A stretch of DNA of 64,000 bases from Todiramphus chloris collaris (Eukaryota > Chordata > Aves > Coraciiformes > Alcedinidae): contig JANVCC010000018.1 in the NCBI GenBank assembly GCA_025345505.1, positions 37,439,203 to 37,503,202 of the forward strand. The letters are read 5' to 3'. The notes below the pieces were generated by a model. The model was not told the origin of the DNA and did no database searches. It was given only the letters and a program-made list of their open reading frames with translations. Positions 13,401 through 24,654 of the stretch are shown here, piece after piece. The number at the start of each line of letters is the position of its first letter. The stretch's first letter is position 1. Both the position numbers and the translations under genes were made by a program.

Positions 13401-14666
13401 ATGAAGGGTGCCTGGAGTCAGACTCTTTGTGGAAGCCCCTATTGAAATGACAACAGAGGACAGACTCCTCCTCTCACCATTGTTGCTTCCAGCACTGTTG
13501 ATCCTACACAACACATGAAGGAGTACCCACTGACACCAGGATAAAGCATGAAGGATAATTTCTATGCATTTCTCCTCTTCTTTGTTTATGTGCACATCGC
13601 TGTAGCACCCTGGAGTGAAAACCCACAGCATCATCTCTGCCTATTATGGTGACATTAGAGTAGCTGTCTGCTTGGACAGTCCCTCTCTACTTCCACTGGC
13701 AAATGGGGTGCGTACAGGAAGGGAGTTATCCCTGGAAGTGGTTGTCCCAGTGGCAGGGTGCTGTGCTTTCATCCCCCCGAGAGCTCAAGTGTTTGGGAGA
13801 GAGGGATATGGCTGCCTTTCAGTGCATCCCAGCCATTTGCAGTTGGTGCATCAGCCCGTGAAAAGACCTAACTTGGAGCAGCGCTCATTCAGTTGTGCTG
13901 TGGTGGGGAGGTGGTGAGAAGTTTAGGAAAACCAGCAGCTACTCAGTCTTGAAAGATGGCCTTAGCTGTGATCAAGAAATTCAGAAGCCAGCCAAGTGGG
14001 ACAAACTCCCAAGGCCTGGAAAAGGGTGCTCAGGGAGCTGCCTGTGCCCAAGTGATGGTGTGATGAGGTGCTACAGGAGCCGCAGAAATAGGCAGGTTTC
14101 CAGCCCTGTGGGAAGAAGATGCCTCTGCATTGAACATGGGATGTTACTAATGGCTGAACTAATTAAAACATGGATGGAGAATAAGCAATGTGAGTTAATA
14201 ACCAATGGGAAAGTGGGTGATATGTATTACAGCTCACACATGAAGGAAGCCAAGCTGCACAGTCATTAGAGTCGAGCTTTAATATAACTTGGCTGTGCTG
14301 TGTCAGTAACCCTCTGGCACCTACTACACAGATGAATGAAAGCTTCTGCTGGCTTCTTTCTCCTGGCTTTCATTCTTGGTCTGATATCCTGACTTATCTT
14401 CCAGAGTACAGTCAGCTTCAACAAGCTGAGAGTCATGTTTTAATATTATGGTAGTTGAATACACAAATAACTCTCTTGTCTTTGATGGGATGTGAGAGAG
14501 TGTGTGATGCTTCATATAAGCTCTCTGGGTATCTGCAGGGAAGTCTCTGCTGTTTGTTATGGTTATTCTCTCTCCCACAGTGTGTGCCTCACCCTGACCA
14601 GGACACCCTGAAGCTGATAGGGAGAAAAATACTGCCCATGAACCACCTTTCTGAAGTGGAAAAGTA
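7417..14666. other. 7.2 kb of unassigned non-coding sequence
   Basis: No transposon, exon or RNA gene is recognised on either strand. The longest open frame is 124 codons (13895-14269, plus) and lacks any family motif. A perfect short inverted repeat at 12263-12288 is the only clear structure. Confidence 0.55.
12263..12288. repeat. perfect 12-bp inverted repeat with 2-nt spacer
   Basis: The arms 'attatattcaca' (12263-12274) and 'tgtgaatataat' (12277-12288) are exact reverse complements separated by 'tt'. The sequence could form a cruciform or a tight hairpin in RNA. It is AT-rich, with no T run or other sign of a specific function. Confidence 0.9.
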
Positions 14667-15326
14667 CATTTTCGCAGGGCTGCTTTCTATCACCTCATCC
14701 CCCAGTCTGTATTGATAGTGAAGATTGTTCTGGCCCAGTTGTAGGACCCTGCACTTGGTCTTTTTGAACCTCATGAGGTTCCCCTGGGTCCACCTCTCCA
14801 GCTTGTCCAGGTCCCTCTGGATGACATCGCATCCCCTTGGCATATCGACAGCAACACTCAGCTTGGTATCATCTGCAAACTTGCTGATGGTGCACTCGAT
14901 CTCACTTTCTATGTCATTGATAAAAATATTAAACAGTACAGGTCCCAGTATGGACCCCTGAAGGACACCACTTGTCACTGCTCTCTGTCTGGACTTTGAG
15001 CCATTGACCACTACCCTCTGGATGTGACCATCGAGCCGATTCCTTATCCACTGAACAGTCCACCCATCAAATCTGTATCTCGCCAACCTGGCAACGAGGA
15101 TGTTGTGGGGGATCATGTCCAAGACCTTGCAGAAATCAAGATAGATCACATCCATAGGTTGTCCCTTGTCCACTGATGTAGTCACTTTATCATAGGAAGC
15201 CACTAGGTTCGTCAAGCAGGATTTGCCCCTAGTGAAGCCATGCTGGCTGTCTTTTATCATCTCCCTGTCCTCCATGTGCCTTATCAGACCTTCTAGGAGA
15301 ATCTGCTCCATGATCTTACCAAGCAC
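14667..15326 (-). pseudogene. CR1 ORF2 reverse transcriptase fragment
   Basis: A 220-codon open stretch of CR1 ORF2. Counting from the Met at 15326, the motif A aspartate lies in 'IYLDF' (residues 61-65). A motif B-like 'LQGSILGP' lies at 122-129, where the usual Pro before Gln is Leu. The catalytic box 'FADD' is at 150-153 (codons at 14868-14879). Residues past about 220 (below 14667) are flanking DNA read by chance. Upstream endonuclease and downstream C-terminal parts are absent here, so no active enzyme can be made. In an intact element the protein would copy CR1 RNA at a nicked genomic target. The Met is only the first one in frame, not a real start. Confidence 0.85.
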
Positions 15327-15366
15327 AGGGGTGAGGCTGACAGGTCTGTAGTTTCCAGGGTCTAGT
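14667..15366 (-). mobile_element. CR1 LINE, inverted 5' half (reverse transcriptase segment)
   Basis: The minus strand carries CR1 ORF2 from just upstream of the RT fingers ('ggaaactacagacctgtcag' on the minus strand at its right edge) through the palm to a point after 'DEVIESSPA' at its left edge. It stops where the adjoining plus-strand piece resumes the element after a gap of roughly 45-50 bp, judged against the 42.0 kb copy. This arrangement (an inverted 5' segment followed directly by a forward 3' segment) is what twin priming yields in L1 elements. Two separate insertions remain possible but need a coincidence of breakpoints. Confidence 0.9.
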
Positions 15367-15965
15367 GTGTGCTTGCAGCCCAGAAGGCCAAACGCATCCT
15401 GGGCTGCATCAAAAGAAGCATGGCCAACAGGTTGAGAGAGGTGAATATGCCACTTTGCTCTGTTGAGACTGCAGCTGGAGTACTGGGTCCAGCTCTGGAG
15501 CCCTCAGGGGACATGGACCTGATGGAGCAGGTTCAGCAGAGGGCCACAAAAATGATCAGAGGACTGGAACACCTCTTCTACAAAGACAGGCTGGGGGAGG
15601 GGGGGTTGTTCATCCTGGAGAAGAGAAGGCTCCAGGAAGACCTACTAGTGACTTTCCAGCACCTGACGGGGGCCTGCAAGAAGGTGGGAAAGGGACTGTT
15701 TACAAAGGCCTGTAGTGACAGGACGAGGGGCAATGGCTTTAAACTAGAGAAGAATAGATTTAGATTGGATGTTAGAAATAAATTCTTTACTATGAGGATG
15801 GTGGAACACTGGAACAGGTTGCCCAGGGAGGTAGTTGAGGTCCCATCCCTGGATATATTCAAGGTGAGGCTCAGTGAGGCTCTGACCAACCTGATCTAGT
15901 TGAGGATGTCCCTGCTCACTGCAGGGGAGTCAGACTAGATGACCTTTAGAGGTCCCTTATTTTTT
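15367..15965 (+). mobile_element. CR1 LINE, forward 3' half of the inverted copy
   Basis: Starts at the CR1 segment coding '[16 protein letters not shown]' and runs through the C-terminal ORF2 domain to the 3' UTR ('gatgacctttagaggtccctta', core at 15938-15959). The standard 8-bp tail repeats are missing or eroded: the sequence passes into 'ttttttatggttccc'. It joins the inverted piece at about 15362-15368 with no spacer. Confidence 0.9.
15369..15899 (+). pseudogene. CR1 ORF2 C-terminal fragment
   Basis: 176 open codons of the post-RT part of CR1 ORF2, ending at a natural-looking stop at 15897-15899. Recognisable stretches are 'QQRATKMIRGLEHL' (about residues 57-70) and '[14 protein letters not shown]' (about 147-160), both conserved in every CR1 copy in this window. 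Residues 26-45 do not match the family, so a pair of compensating indels probably shifts the frame locally. The N-terminal half of the same ORF lies inverted immediately to the left. The function of this C-terminal region is not well defined. Confidence 0.8.
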
Positions 15966-18959
15966 ATGGTTCCCAAAAAACCCGTTCCTTTGAAAGTGCT
16001 CCTGCACGTTCACTGCATGGCAAAGCTGCTAGTGACGTGACCGCTAAATAAAATTCTTACTTTTCTCACATGACTATGAGAAAAGGCACCGTTATACTGA
16101 AAAGAGCAACATTATAGGCCACTGCAGAGGTGAAGGGCTGATTTACACTCTCTCTCACGTTTACGTGGCCTCAACAACAGCCCTGCAGCCACATAAGCAG
16201 TGTTTGGCCACTCTCCAGTAGTTTATTTGTTGTGGGCATAATTAGTAATAATTCTTTGACAGTTTATCAAGAGAATAATGGTAAGAAAGGCACGAAGAGG
16301 AGTCAGCGTGTATTTAAAAGGAAAAGGTTGTGCTACTGGCTTCTGTAACAAAAGGTTAGTGGGAAAAATTGCCTCTGTCTATGGAGACTTTGTGTTTACC
16401 AGATGTTCTATATTTGAGACTCCTGCAGTTATCTTTTGAAGAGGTAAATTAGACATGATAAGTTTCAGAGTTAATCATTACTGTTACATATTTGAAACAC
16501 CACCTGGTATTTGCAGCATAATTAATGATGTTGTGACTCTTGCACAGTGGTTTTAAATAGTCTTCAGCAATGTCTATCATTTGAATTAGTTACGAAACAT
16601 AATCTTATCTGCTCCCGTAAAACAAATGCTTTGGCTGTGCTTTTCATCATCCATTCATATACTCTCTCTGTTCTAGAATATCTCTGCAAGAAATCTGGCA
16701 GCATGAAGCTGAAAAACTGCCTCAAGAAATGTGAATTTGAAACTTTTCAACAGATCTAAGATGAATTCATCCATTGCAGGCAAACAAACCTCCTATCAGT
16801 ATCTCTAATCGAAAGTGTGTAATTCACAGTAATATAACTCATGTTGTGTCCAACAGCAGCTCAGTATTTCCGTGAGGCTGCTCTAGTCATAGTAAATAGT
16901 TAACTACGCAAATTGATGAACACTTATCTGTAATCAAGAAAGCAAAAGAGTAGAGAAATCAAAGGGGTTTTTTTTTCCTCATTTACATGCTTAAGATATG
17001 CTTATTTGGGGTGATTTTTAACAGCTGTCTGCATCAACTTAAGCACACACCCAAGCTAAGTCTAAAATCATCTGCAAATCCCACCTTGGGGAATTTTCAG
17101 GAAAATAAATTAAAGTCACTGTAATGCTAAAAGCTCCACTAACCTCATCCAGAGAGAGACCTTAGAAGGAAGAAACTCTTCTTGATGCATTTATATTTCA
17201 TTTTCATTATTCTCCAGTATATATGGGAAGGAAAAAATTATGTGGCTCGTGAGCTTAACATCTGCTGCAGCACTGCTGTGCAAAATGCAGAGGCTGAGGA
17301 TATTGATGCATGAAGGTAGCTTCCATCACGTGCTTCTGCTGACCATCCTAGCTCAGAGGCCTGAGGGGGAAGGTCGTCAGTGAGTATATTTAATTTCTTA
17401 TTCATGAGTTGTCTCACATTTAATGGGAGCTCTGGACGTGTGCTGTATCCATAGAGCTCCACCAATGTCAATTGGGTAAATGTACAGAAATCAGCCAGAC
17501 TAACATAATCCTTTTTGTACTGCTGTCATTAGTTGAGAACAAAACCTTAAGCAGACAGGCCCTAAGCTGTCAAGTATGATTACTGCAGCTAAAAATTAAA
17601 TTTGGAGCATCCAAAAATTTACCTGCTGAGCAGCACAGTAAGCACAGAGCCGCAGCAGTCACCTCTTGGTTGCCCTGAGTTGTGTGTGCAGTGGGTAGGT
17701 AAGACATGCTTACCCCATGGGTTTGTGCTGGTGGGTGCTCAAGTCAGGACTCTGTCCTTCTGTGGACAAATAACTAGCCATGAGAATGAACCTGAAGGAG
17801 ATTCAAGGGGAGCAGGGCTTACTGATAATCCTGAGAGAGGGCTGAGACCTAGTGGTGGAATCCTACAAGACAGAAGGATGCACAGATATGCCTCATCTTA
17901 TACCTGGAATGGACTATAATCTTTTCCTTAAGCTTTACCCCCTGTACCTTCAGGCAAACAGAAATACAAAGATAGCATGTGACAGCATGCCTGGGGTGGG
18001 CCATCTCATTCCAAACAGGTTTTTTTCACATAGAAATTGTGCCTCTGTGTCTTATCCCACATCTCAGTGAGCTCCATATGCTCAGCAGCTCAGCGAAAGC
18101 AGTGTTGTCATAGGTGTTTCATTGGAAATTACCTCGTTCACACTCCAGCACACATACTAGATTTTTGGAAGCTCTCCCCCCCTAAACATGAAGTCTGAGC
18201 TCATTTTCTAGACTCTTTGCAGTAGACGGGAAGAAACTGGCACACACAGGGGTGACTTATTGCTCTACCAGGTATATTGACCAGGGACAAGCCAATCTCT
18301 GGTTCTCACTGCTGCCACTTGACTCAGCACATGCAGGACTTTCAGTTGCATTCATGCATGCTTGGTCAGATGACCCCCAGCCTTTGAACCTGCTTAGGTC
18401 TCTTTCCTAAGGCTGTGTTTAACCTGTCATGCTATTCCCATGTTCATTTGCAGAGTTGGAGGAAATGAGAAGGTAAGTCACAGGCTAGATTCTATAGTTT
18501 TCTACCTGAAACTCTCCTCATTATTAGGATCTGTTCCTTGGCAAGAAAAATTGTTCACCAAGTCCTTTCCACTTGAAAAATTCAATGCACAGTCTGTCTC
18601 CAGTGTTTTTTCAGCAGGTCCTCTTCATTAATAATATATATATATAACCTCAGCATCATTAGGAGTGGCACCTAGCTAGAGGTCATCCCAAATTCTTCCT
18701 TTCATAAAACAGCTATCCTTGATGGAAGCTCATTTTGGATATTAATTTTTAACAGCTTCACATATGCTTTCTTTAAGTAATACAGGGGCAACAAGGGTTA
18801 GACTTGGGTGCTAGCTTCCAGAATTTCTTGCATATGTATTTCAACAGATAAGCATAATTTTTATATATACTACATATTCTCTCTCGATATATATACAGAC
18901 TATACATATATAGAAAACACAATTTCAGTGTGTGTTTGTGTGTATAAATATAAGGGACC
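15966..18959. other. unassigned non-coding sequence
   Basis: Nothing is recognised apart from AT-rich low-complexity DNA at the right: a (TA)n run near 18633-18647 and alternating TA/TG-rich sequence at 18860-18950. Open frames here stay near or below 105 codons and lack motifs. Confidence 0.55.
18632..18648. repeat. short (TA)n microsatellite
   Basis: An alternating TA tract ('aatatatatatata' type) of about 14 bases. Short and possibly polymorphic. Confidence 0.7.
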
Positions 18960-19930
18960 AGCTGTAACAGCTGAATATTCACAAGGCCATGGGGCCCCAT
19001 GGGATTCATCCCAGAGTACTGAAGGAGCTAGCAAATGTCATGGCAGGAGACCTTTCAAAGGTCTAGGGAGTCCAAGGAGGTCCTCCCTGACTGGAAGCTA
19101 GCCAATATTATTCCAAACTCAAAAAAGGGTGTGAGGAAAGACCCAGGGAACTACAGACCTGTTAGTCTAACCTCATTTCCTGAAAAAATTATGTAGAAGA
19201 TCATACTGGGTGCTATTGAAAGGCATTTAAAAATCAATGCAAGCATCAGGCACAGTTAACATGGGTTCACAGTGGGAAAGTCCTGTTTAACTACAGTTTT
19301 ATATCCTTCTATGACAAGGTGACTCATGTAGCAGACAAAGGGACATAGGGTGGACGTAGGTTTTTCTGGATTTTGGTAAGGCTTTTGACTTTTATCTTTC
19401 TGGATAAGTTGTTCAGCTGTGAGATGAGCAGGTACATGGTGCACTGTTAGAAGAACAGGCTGAATGGCAGAGTTCAAAGGGTTGTAATGAATAGGCTACA
19501 TCTGGACAGTGGTGTTCCTCAGGGCTCAATCCTAGGGCCAGTTCTGTTCAATATTTTTACCAGTGATTTGGATGCAGGAGTTGAATGCACCATCAACAAG
19601 TTTGCTGACTATAGCAAACTGGGAGGTGCTGTTGACTCTTGAGGGACAACAGATGGCTTCAGTCTGCATCAGGGGAGGCTCAAACTTGACATCAGGAAAC
19701 ATTTTTTTACTAAGAAAGAAGTCAGACACTGGAACAGGCTTTCTAGAGAGGTGATCGATGCCCCAAGCCTGTCAGAGGCATTTAGATAAGCCATCTAAGG
19801 GGCATAATGCCCTCAATAACATAGGCAATTACCTTTTGATCATCCCTGAAGTGTCCAGTCAGCTGGCCACTGAACTATTCTATTCTATTCTATTCTATTC
19901 TATTCTATTCTATTCTATTCTATTCTATTC
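18960..19930 (+). mobile_element. CR1 LINE with internal deletion and (TATTC)n tail
   Basis: Begins within ORF2 upstream of the RT ('ccatggggccccatgggatt', 18987-19006), passes 'gggaactacagacctgttag' (19146-19165) and 'ggtaaggcttttgac' (19375-19389). Motif B 'PQGSILGP' is coded near 19517-19540, followed by 'FADY' at 19601-19612. The element then jumps from just after this box (about 19635) to the far C-terminus ('cactggaacaggctttctag', 19726-19745). That removes several hundred bases compared with other copies. The 3' UTR ends in an expanded pentanucleotide array. In-frame stops and the deletion make it non-coding. Confidence 0.88.
19876..19930 (+). repeat. (TATTC)11 microsatellite grown from a CR1 tail
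   Basis: Eleven perfect TATTC units follow directly on CR1 3' UTR sequence ('gccactgaac'). The tail of this CR1 subfamily resembles '(a)actattctattc', so the array most likely expanded from the tail itself and was not inserted independently. Confidence 0.9.
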
Positions 19931-22584
19931 ATTAGTGATGTTTTGGAGGTGTTTTAATGTTTGGAACAGGTCTGCTCTACAGATCATGGCCTTGTCAACA
20001 AACATACACAAATTTGGCAAGAGTTCTGACTGTGCTGTGGTTTATTTACCTGCTTTCACAGACAGCAGATTTTTCAGGAACAGTGTTTAGCCATGCAGCT
20101 GCCTCGTCTCTGTCTGCTGGGGTGTAAAGCTTGGTGAAGAAAGAATAACTGTCATTCCTCTCCAGGGACCTCTGCTGAGAGACTGCTCTGGTGTCTTTAT
20201 TTCTCCTTTCAGATCTATACAGTTGAGGAGGCTTATTCCTTATTTTTATAAATTACCAGTGTGATTCTCTGCTCTCAAAATTGTGCTCTCAATACAAGTC
20301 AAGTGAAATACTATCCAGCCTGTCACCACTTGCAATGATGAGGCAATTTGCTTGTGGAGGGTTTGAAGGGCACCCTGGTTGCATGCTTCCCTGGCAGCCA
20401 CTCGTGGGACACTGGAAAGTACCCTGGAATGCTGGAGGCAATTCATGTCATCTGTCTCTCTCTAGGGAATATAACTTATGTACCCAAAGGGAGACTGTAA
20501 GTCTTAAGGACAATTAACTTCCTCACACCCTCTCCAGCTCCTCGTCCCCTCGCATGCATACACGTGCCAGCCTTTATATCCAACCCCACCACATGAGGAT
20601 GCAGTTATGACAGTGCTGCCTACTTCTACTTGATTGCTGTGTGGAAGAGATGAAGATGTGACAACATTCCTCCCAAAATCTTACCTGGATGTTCAAAACA
20701 GCAGAGGCCAAAGAAACTCGTTTTCAGATGAATTCCTCAAAACTCTGGCCCCTGGGAGAAAGATAGTTCAAGCTAAGCTGCTAGAAAAGGAGTTTGTTGC
20801 ACTATCTTAAATGGGAAAAAATTTCATCCATAAAAGAGTAGAACAAAGGGGGTTCAGATGAAGGAATTTAATTTTGTTGCTATGCCTTCATCAAACTTCT
20901 TCAAGTGGATGGATAACTTTTATGTTATAACTGTAAACTTTAATAAAGGCCTTCCACATACTATGTGTACCTTTGAGGCTGCTTGTCTTATTTCTCTCTC
21001 TTATTTGTGTTTTTCCTGTCCCCACACTTGCTCTTGGGCTGATATTGCATTGATGTTTCCATGGGATGCAGCACACCTTTCTTCTTTTCCTTTTATTTTT
21101 CAGACTTTACTTTGACGGCTTCCATCTTGATTTTTCTGGGCCAAACTTACAAGCTGGAACAACTTCTCTCTCCCTTATAGGCATTTTCTCCTCACAAACT
21201 GTTTAAACCAGGAATGAGCCCATGGGATTCCCTGGTGTTGCTGCCGTGTTAAGTCTGTTACAGCTGGGGAAAGTTAAAAACTATGAATTAGTCTTGGATA
21301 TTCTTTGCAAAGTATAAAAGAAATTAAAATTTTGTATCCTAGCAGGCAACATATTCTTCTGTTTTTGTTTCAGTGTTTCACCTTAGATTAATAAGTTTAA
21401 TACAACATAACACAAAAATCTACCCAAACTGCAAGATGTGATGGGAAAGGAGGGAAAAGTTCTTAGAAAAAAAAATTTTTTACCCGCAGCACGCTATGGA
21501 TCTGCATTTCACACGTCTTTCCTCTGGACAGTTAAAGAAAGCTGCAGAAAATGTCTAGTATGAAGCTGTTGCTCTGTAGTGAAAACTTTGCTGACCATTG
21601 TTTAAAGGAATTAAAGGCAGGTATTTGAACTGATTATTCTCTGATTTGTAGACACCAACATGTCACTTAAATCCCCCTCTGCTTACCCCCCATGCACACC
21701 TCACAGCCATCCTTGCCCTGGCTGCAGGAGCTCTGTCCTTGGTGGAGGGGTTGGTGTAGGCAGCTAGGCAAAGACAGGAGGAGGAGGAGGAGGAGGTATT
21801 AAGGGTGCACAGTAAAGCAGGTGTGTTGGCAGCAAGGCAAAAGTGAAGGGAGACAGTAAGCAAAACAGAGGAATGAGATGGGGAAGTCCAGTGGAGCTCT
21901 ATCATTCTCTGCTTGCCTAGTGCAACAAGCTTAATAAAATGTGACCTAAAACTGAGCGTCTCGGTTTGCTCCTAAATTTAAATATGGATCTGATGCATGT
22001 GCTGAAGTGGTGACAAGTTGAATCTACGGTTTTATGAGCTGAGATGTTGTATGTAGGGTGTGTCAGTCTGCAAACCTGGGGGCACAAGAAGTCCAACCCC
22101 CTACACTGGGAAGCAGCTTTCATGCTCACCCCTCCATGGTGCTATTGCATTACTGTGGAATCATGGCCACCAGCCACAGCCACATCTGGGCCGCTCCTGT
22201 GAGGAGCACCCCAAACACTCAGTGCCTCATGGCTCACACCTCCTTGAGGGAAGGACACACAATACTGTGCAGGGAAGGGGAGAAAACATGCAACTTTAAG
22301 CCAAGGGCAACTCTGCAAAGACCCGCATGCCCCTTATGCTCACCATGACCAAACTCTCTGGGACATTTGCAAAACACCAGCACATCCCTGGTCAGGCTGC
22401 CAAGGAGCACAGGGAACATGGGAACAGGCACCTGCCGGGGCACCTAGAGGGTGCTGAAGCAACCCGTGTCCCTCCTGGCTAAGCAACTGGCACCCCCTTG
22501 GAAGCACTGCTGGGGCAAGCACAGCTCTGAAAGATCATTCTTGCAGAGTTATGGAGCTTTAAACTGAGTAAAAAGATGCTCCCA
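19931..22584. other. unassigned non-coding sequence with (GGA)7
   Basis: No exon or transposon is recognised. It contains a (GGA)7 tract at 21776-21796. The minus-strand open frame at 21663-21905 is a chance frame, its serine run being the reverse reading of that tract. Confidence 0.55.
21776..21796. repeat. (AGG)7 trinucleotide repeat
   Basis: Seven perfect AGG units in a purine-rich stretch, with no coding frame I can support around it. Confidence 0.9.
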
Positions 22585-23247
22585 TTATGTCACAACAACC
22601 CCCAGCAATGTTACAGGCTTGGGGAGGAGTGGCTGGAGAGCTGCCTGGCGGAAAAGGCCCTGGGAGTGTTGGTCAATAGCCGGCTGAACATGAGCCAGCA
22701 GTGTGCCCAGGTGGCCAAGAAGGCCAATGGCATCCTGGCCTGGATCAGAAACGGGGTGACCAGTAGGAGTAGGGAGGTGATCGTAGCCCTATACTCGGCA
22801 CTTGTGAGACCACACCTTGAGCACTGTGTCCAGTTTCGGTCACCACAGCACAGGAGGGACATCGAGGGGCTGGAGCGAGTGCAGAGCAGGGCAACAAAGC
22901 TGGTGAAAGGGCTGGAAAGCATGGCCTGTGAAGAGCGGCTGAGGGAACTGGGTTTGTTTAGTCTGGAGAAGAGGAGGCTGAGAGGAGACCTTATTGCCCT
23001 CTACAACTACCTAAAAGGAGGTTGTAGAGAGGCTGGTGTTGGTCTCTTCTCTCAAATTAGTAATGATAGGATGAGGGGAAATGGACTCAAGCTGCGTCAG
23101 GGGAGGTTTAGATGAGATATTAGGAGGAAATTCTTCACTGAGAGGGTGGTTAGGCACTGGAACAGGCTGCCCAGGGAGGTGGTGGAGTCACCATCCCTGG
23201 AGGTGTTTAAAGAACGATTAGATGTGGCGCTTGAGGATATGGTGTAG
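22576..23247 (+). pseudogene. CR1 ORF2 C-terminal fragment with one nonsense codon
   Basis: The frame is open from 22576 to a TGA at 23113-23115. Past that codon the same frame continues to TAG at 23245-23247, the expected ORF2 end. The TGA falls where other copies have a Leu codon, in the 'GRFR-L-D' region, so it is a disabling substitution with no change of length. The family stretches 'LGVLV' and '[20 protein letters not shown]', and the later '[11 protein letters not shown]' segment beyond the TGA, are all present. RT and endonuclease are absent because of 5' truncation. The Met at 22576 lies at the element boundary and is not a true start. Confidence 0.85.
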
Positions 23248-23327
23248 TGGTTGAGAAATGCTAGGACAAAGGTTGGACTTGATGACCCTGGAAGTCCTTT
23301 CCAACCATTATGATTCTATGATTCTAT
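22585..23327 (+). mobile_element. well-preserved 5'-truncated CR1 LINE
   Basis: Begins in the segment after the RT palm ('gtcacaacaacccc', 22589-22602) and runs without large gaps to a canonical 3' terminus: 'ttggacttgatgaccctgg', then 'ccttt ccaacc', then two and a bit ATTCTATG units ending at 23327. The near-complete reading frame and clean tail mark one of the youngest copies in the window. A target-site duplication is not evident, as expected for CR1. Confidence 0.93.
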
Positions 23328-24654
23328 GTTGAAAAAGTACATTTCACAGGAATGCCAGAAGAATGAATTTGGCACGTGCTGCATGAAATGGCATCTCTGT
23401 AGCTTGGCCAAATAGTCTGTCACTATTAGGAAGTGGAAGAGCAGCTGGGGTGAGACAGTGGAGGTGAAGTGCAATATTTCATTTCAACACTACATCAAGC
23501 TGAGCTCCCGGGCATGGGCTTGGGGCTGCCCAGTGATGTGTTTAGATAAAAGCTCCTCCAAGGGTGCTGAGGAGGAGAGGAGCTGCCAGGGAGCCCCTGC
23601 CTGCACTGGCTGTCATAGGTTAGCCTGGGTAATGACCACTCTTTGCTTTCTGCTCCTGCTGAGTCCTGCTCACCTCCCACATCCTTTTCTCTCCGTCAAA
23701 TACACCCTTTGCCTTTAGCTGTAGCCAGAAGAGATCTCAGCCCAAAGTCCGAATTCAGGTGGCAAAAGTTCTTTTGCACAGTTCATGCTGGTGAAGGAGT
23801 TATTTTCCCTTTGCAGTTAGAGGAATGACATAAGCTCTCCTGGCAAACTGCCATAAAGAAGATTTCTGTGTCTCTCCAAGGCCATCTCCTGGCATGGGTC
23901 TGTCAGCTGAACATGCACTTTCTTTAACTCTCAGGCTGTCATAATTACATGGGCAAAACTCTTGAAATGTGAACCAAGGTAGCATGTATTCACAGTAGCC
24001 CTGTGCCACCTCACTCAGAAGGTGTCTGTCACAAGCTCCCACCTGGAGCTTGGGAAAAAGAGCTGGAAAAGGCAAATTTATGCAGGAAATAACCCTGCAA
24101 GTGAAGCCCGAGCAGGACCCTACAGAGAGCCAAGATCACAAGAAAGAAGTTATCCTGTAGCTAATTTGGTAGCTGCTAATCCATACGGATCAGAGGAGGC
24201 AGAAATACAGCTGCAGCAGTGAGGGAAGCAACACAAATGGTGTCTGGGGGATGCTTGCTTGTTTAAGATTAGTTCATGGGATATGGAGTTTTGTGTCTAA
24301 AACCAGGAAGGATAGACTGGCTCACCAGAGAACAAGTATCTGGCATGTGGAGCAAATTCAGAGTTTTAAAATAGGGCATAACTTATTTTGCAGGTTTGCT
24401 AAGTCTTGTCTCTTGTTAGAACAAGTTTTAACACTCTGCAGTCATACTGTTAGTTCAAAGAAGCCCCTTTTTTTTTATCTACACCAAGAGCTTTCACAGG
24501 ATAAATTATTTCCACAAGTCTGCTAAATGTTCTGTGTACACAAGGGCATTTGGACATTTGTTCCCTCTTCTAGCCACTGACCTTTAAATATGACACCTAA
24601 ATTTCTGATCTTCCTGTACCCTTCCATTTCATCTATTCTGGATTTCCCCCCCCC
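23328..24654. other. unassigned non-coding sequence
   Basis: Unique sequence between the young CR1 and the old CR1-like fossil. A C9 run lies near 24647-24655. Open frames do not exceed 91 codons. Confidence 0.5.

Noticed and set aside
14725..14961. 78-codon plus-strand frame
   Set aside because: It is the antisense shadow of the CR1 reverse transcriptase segment.
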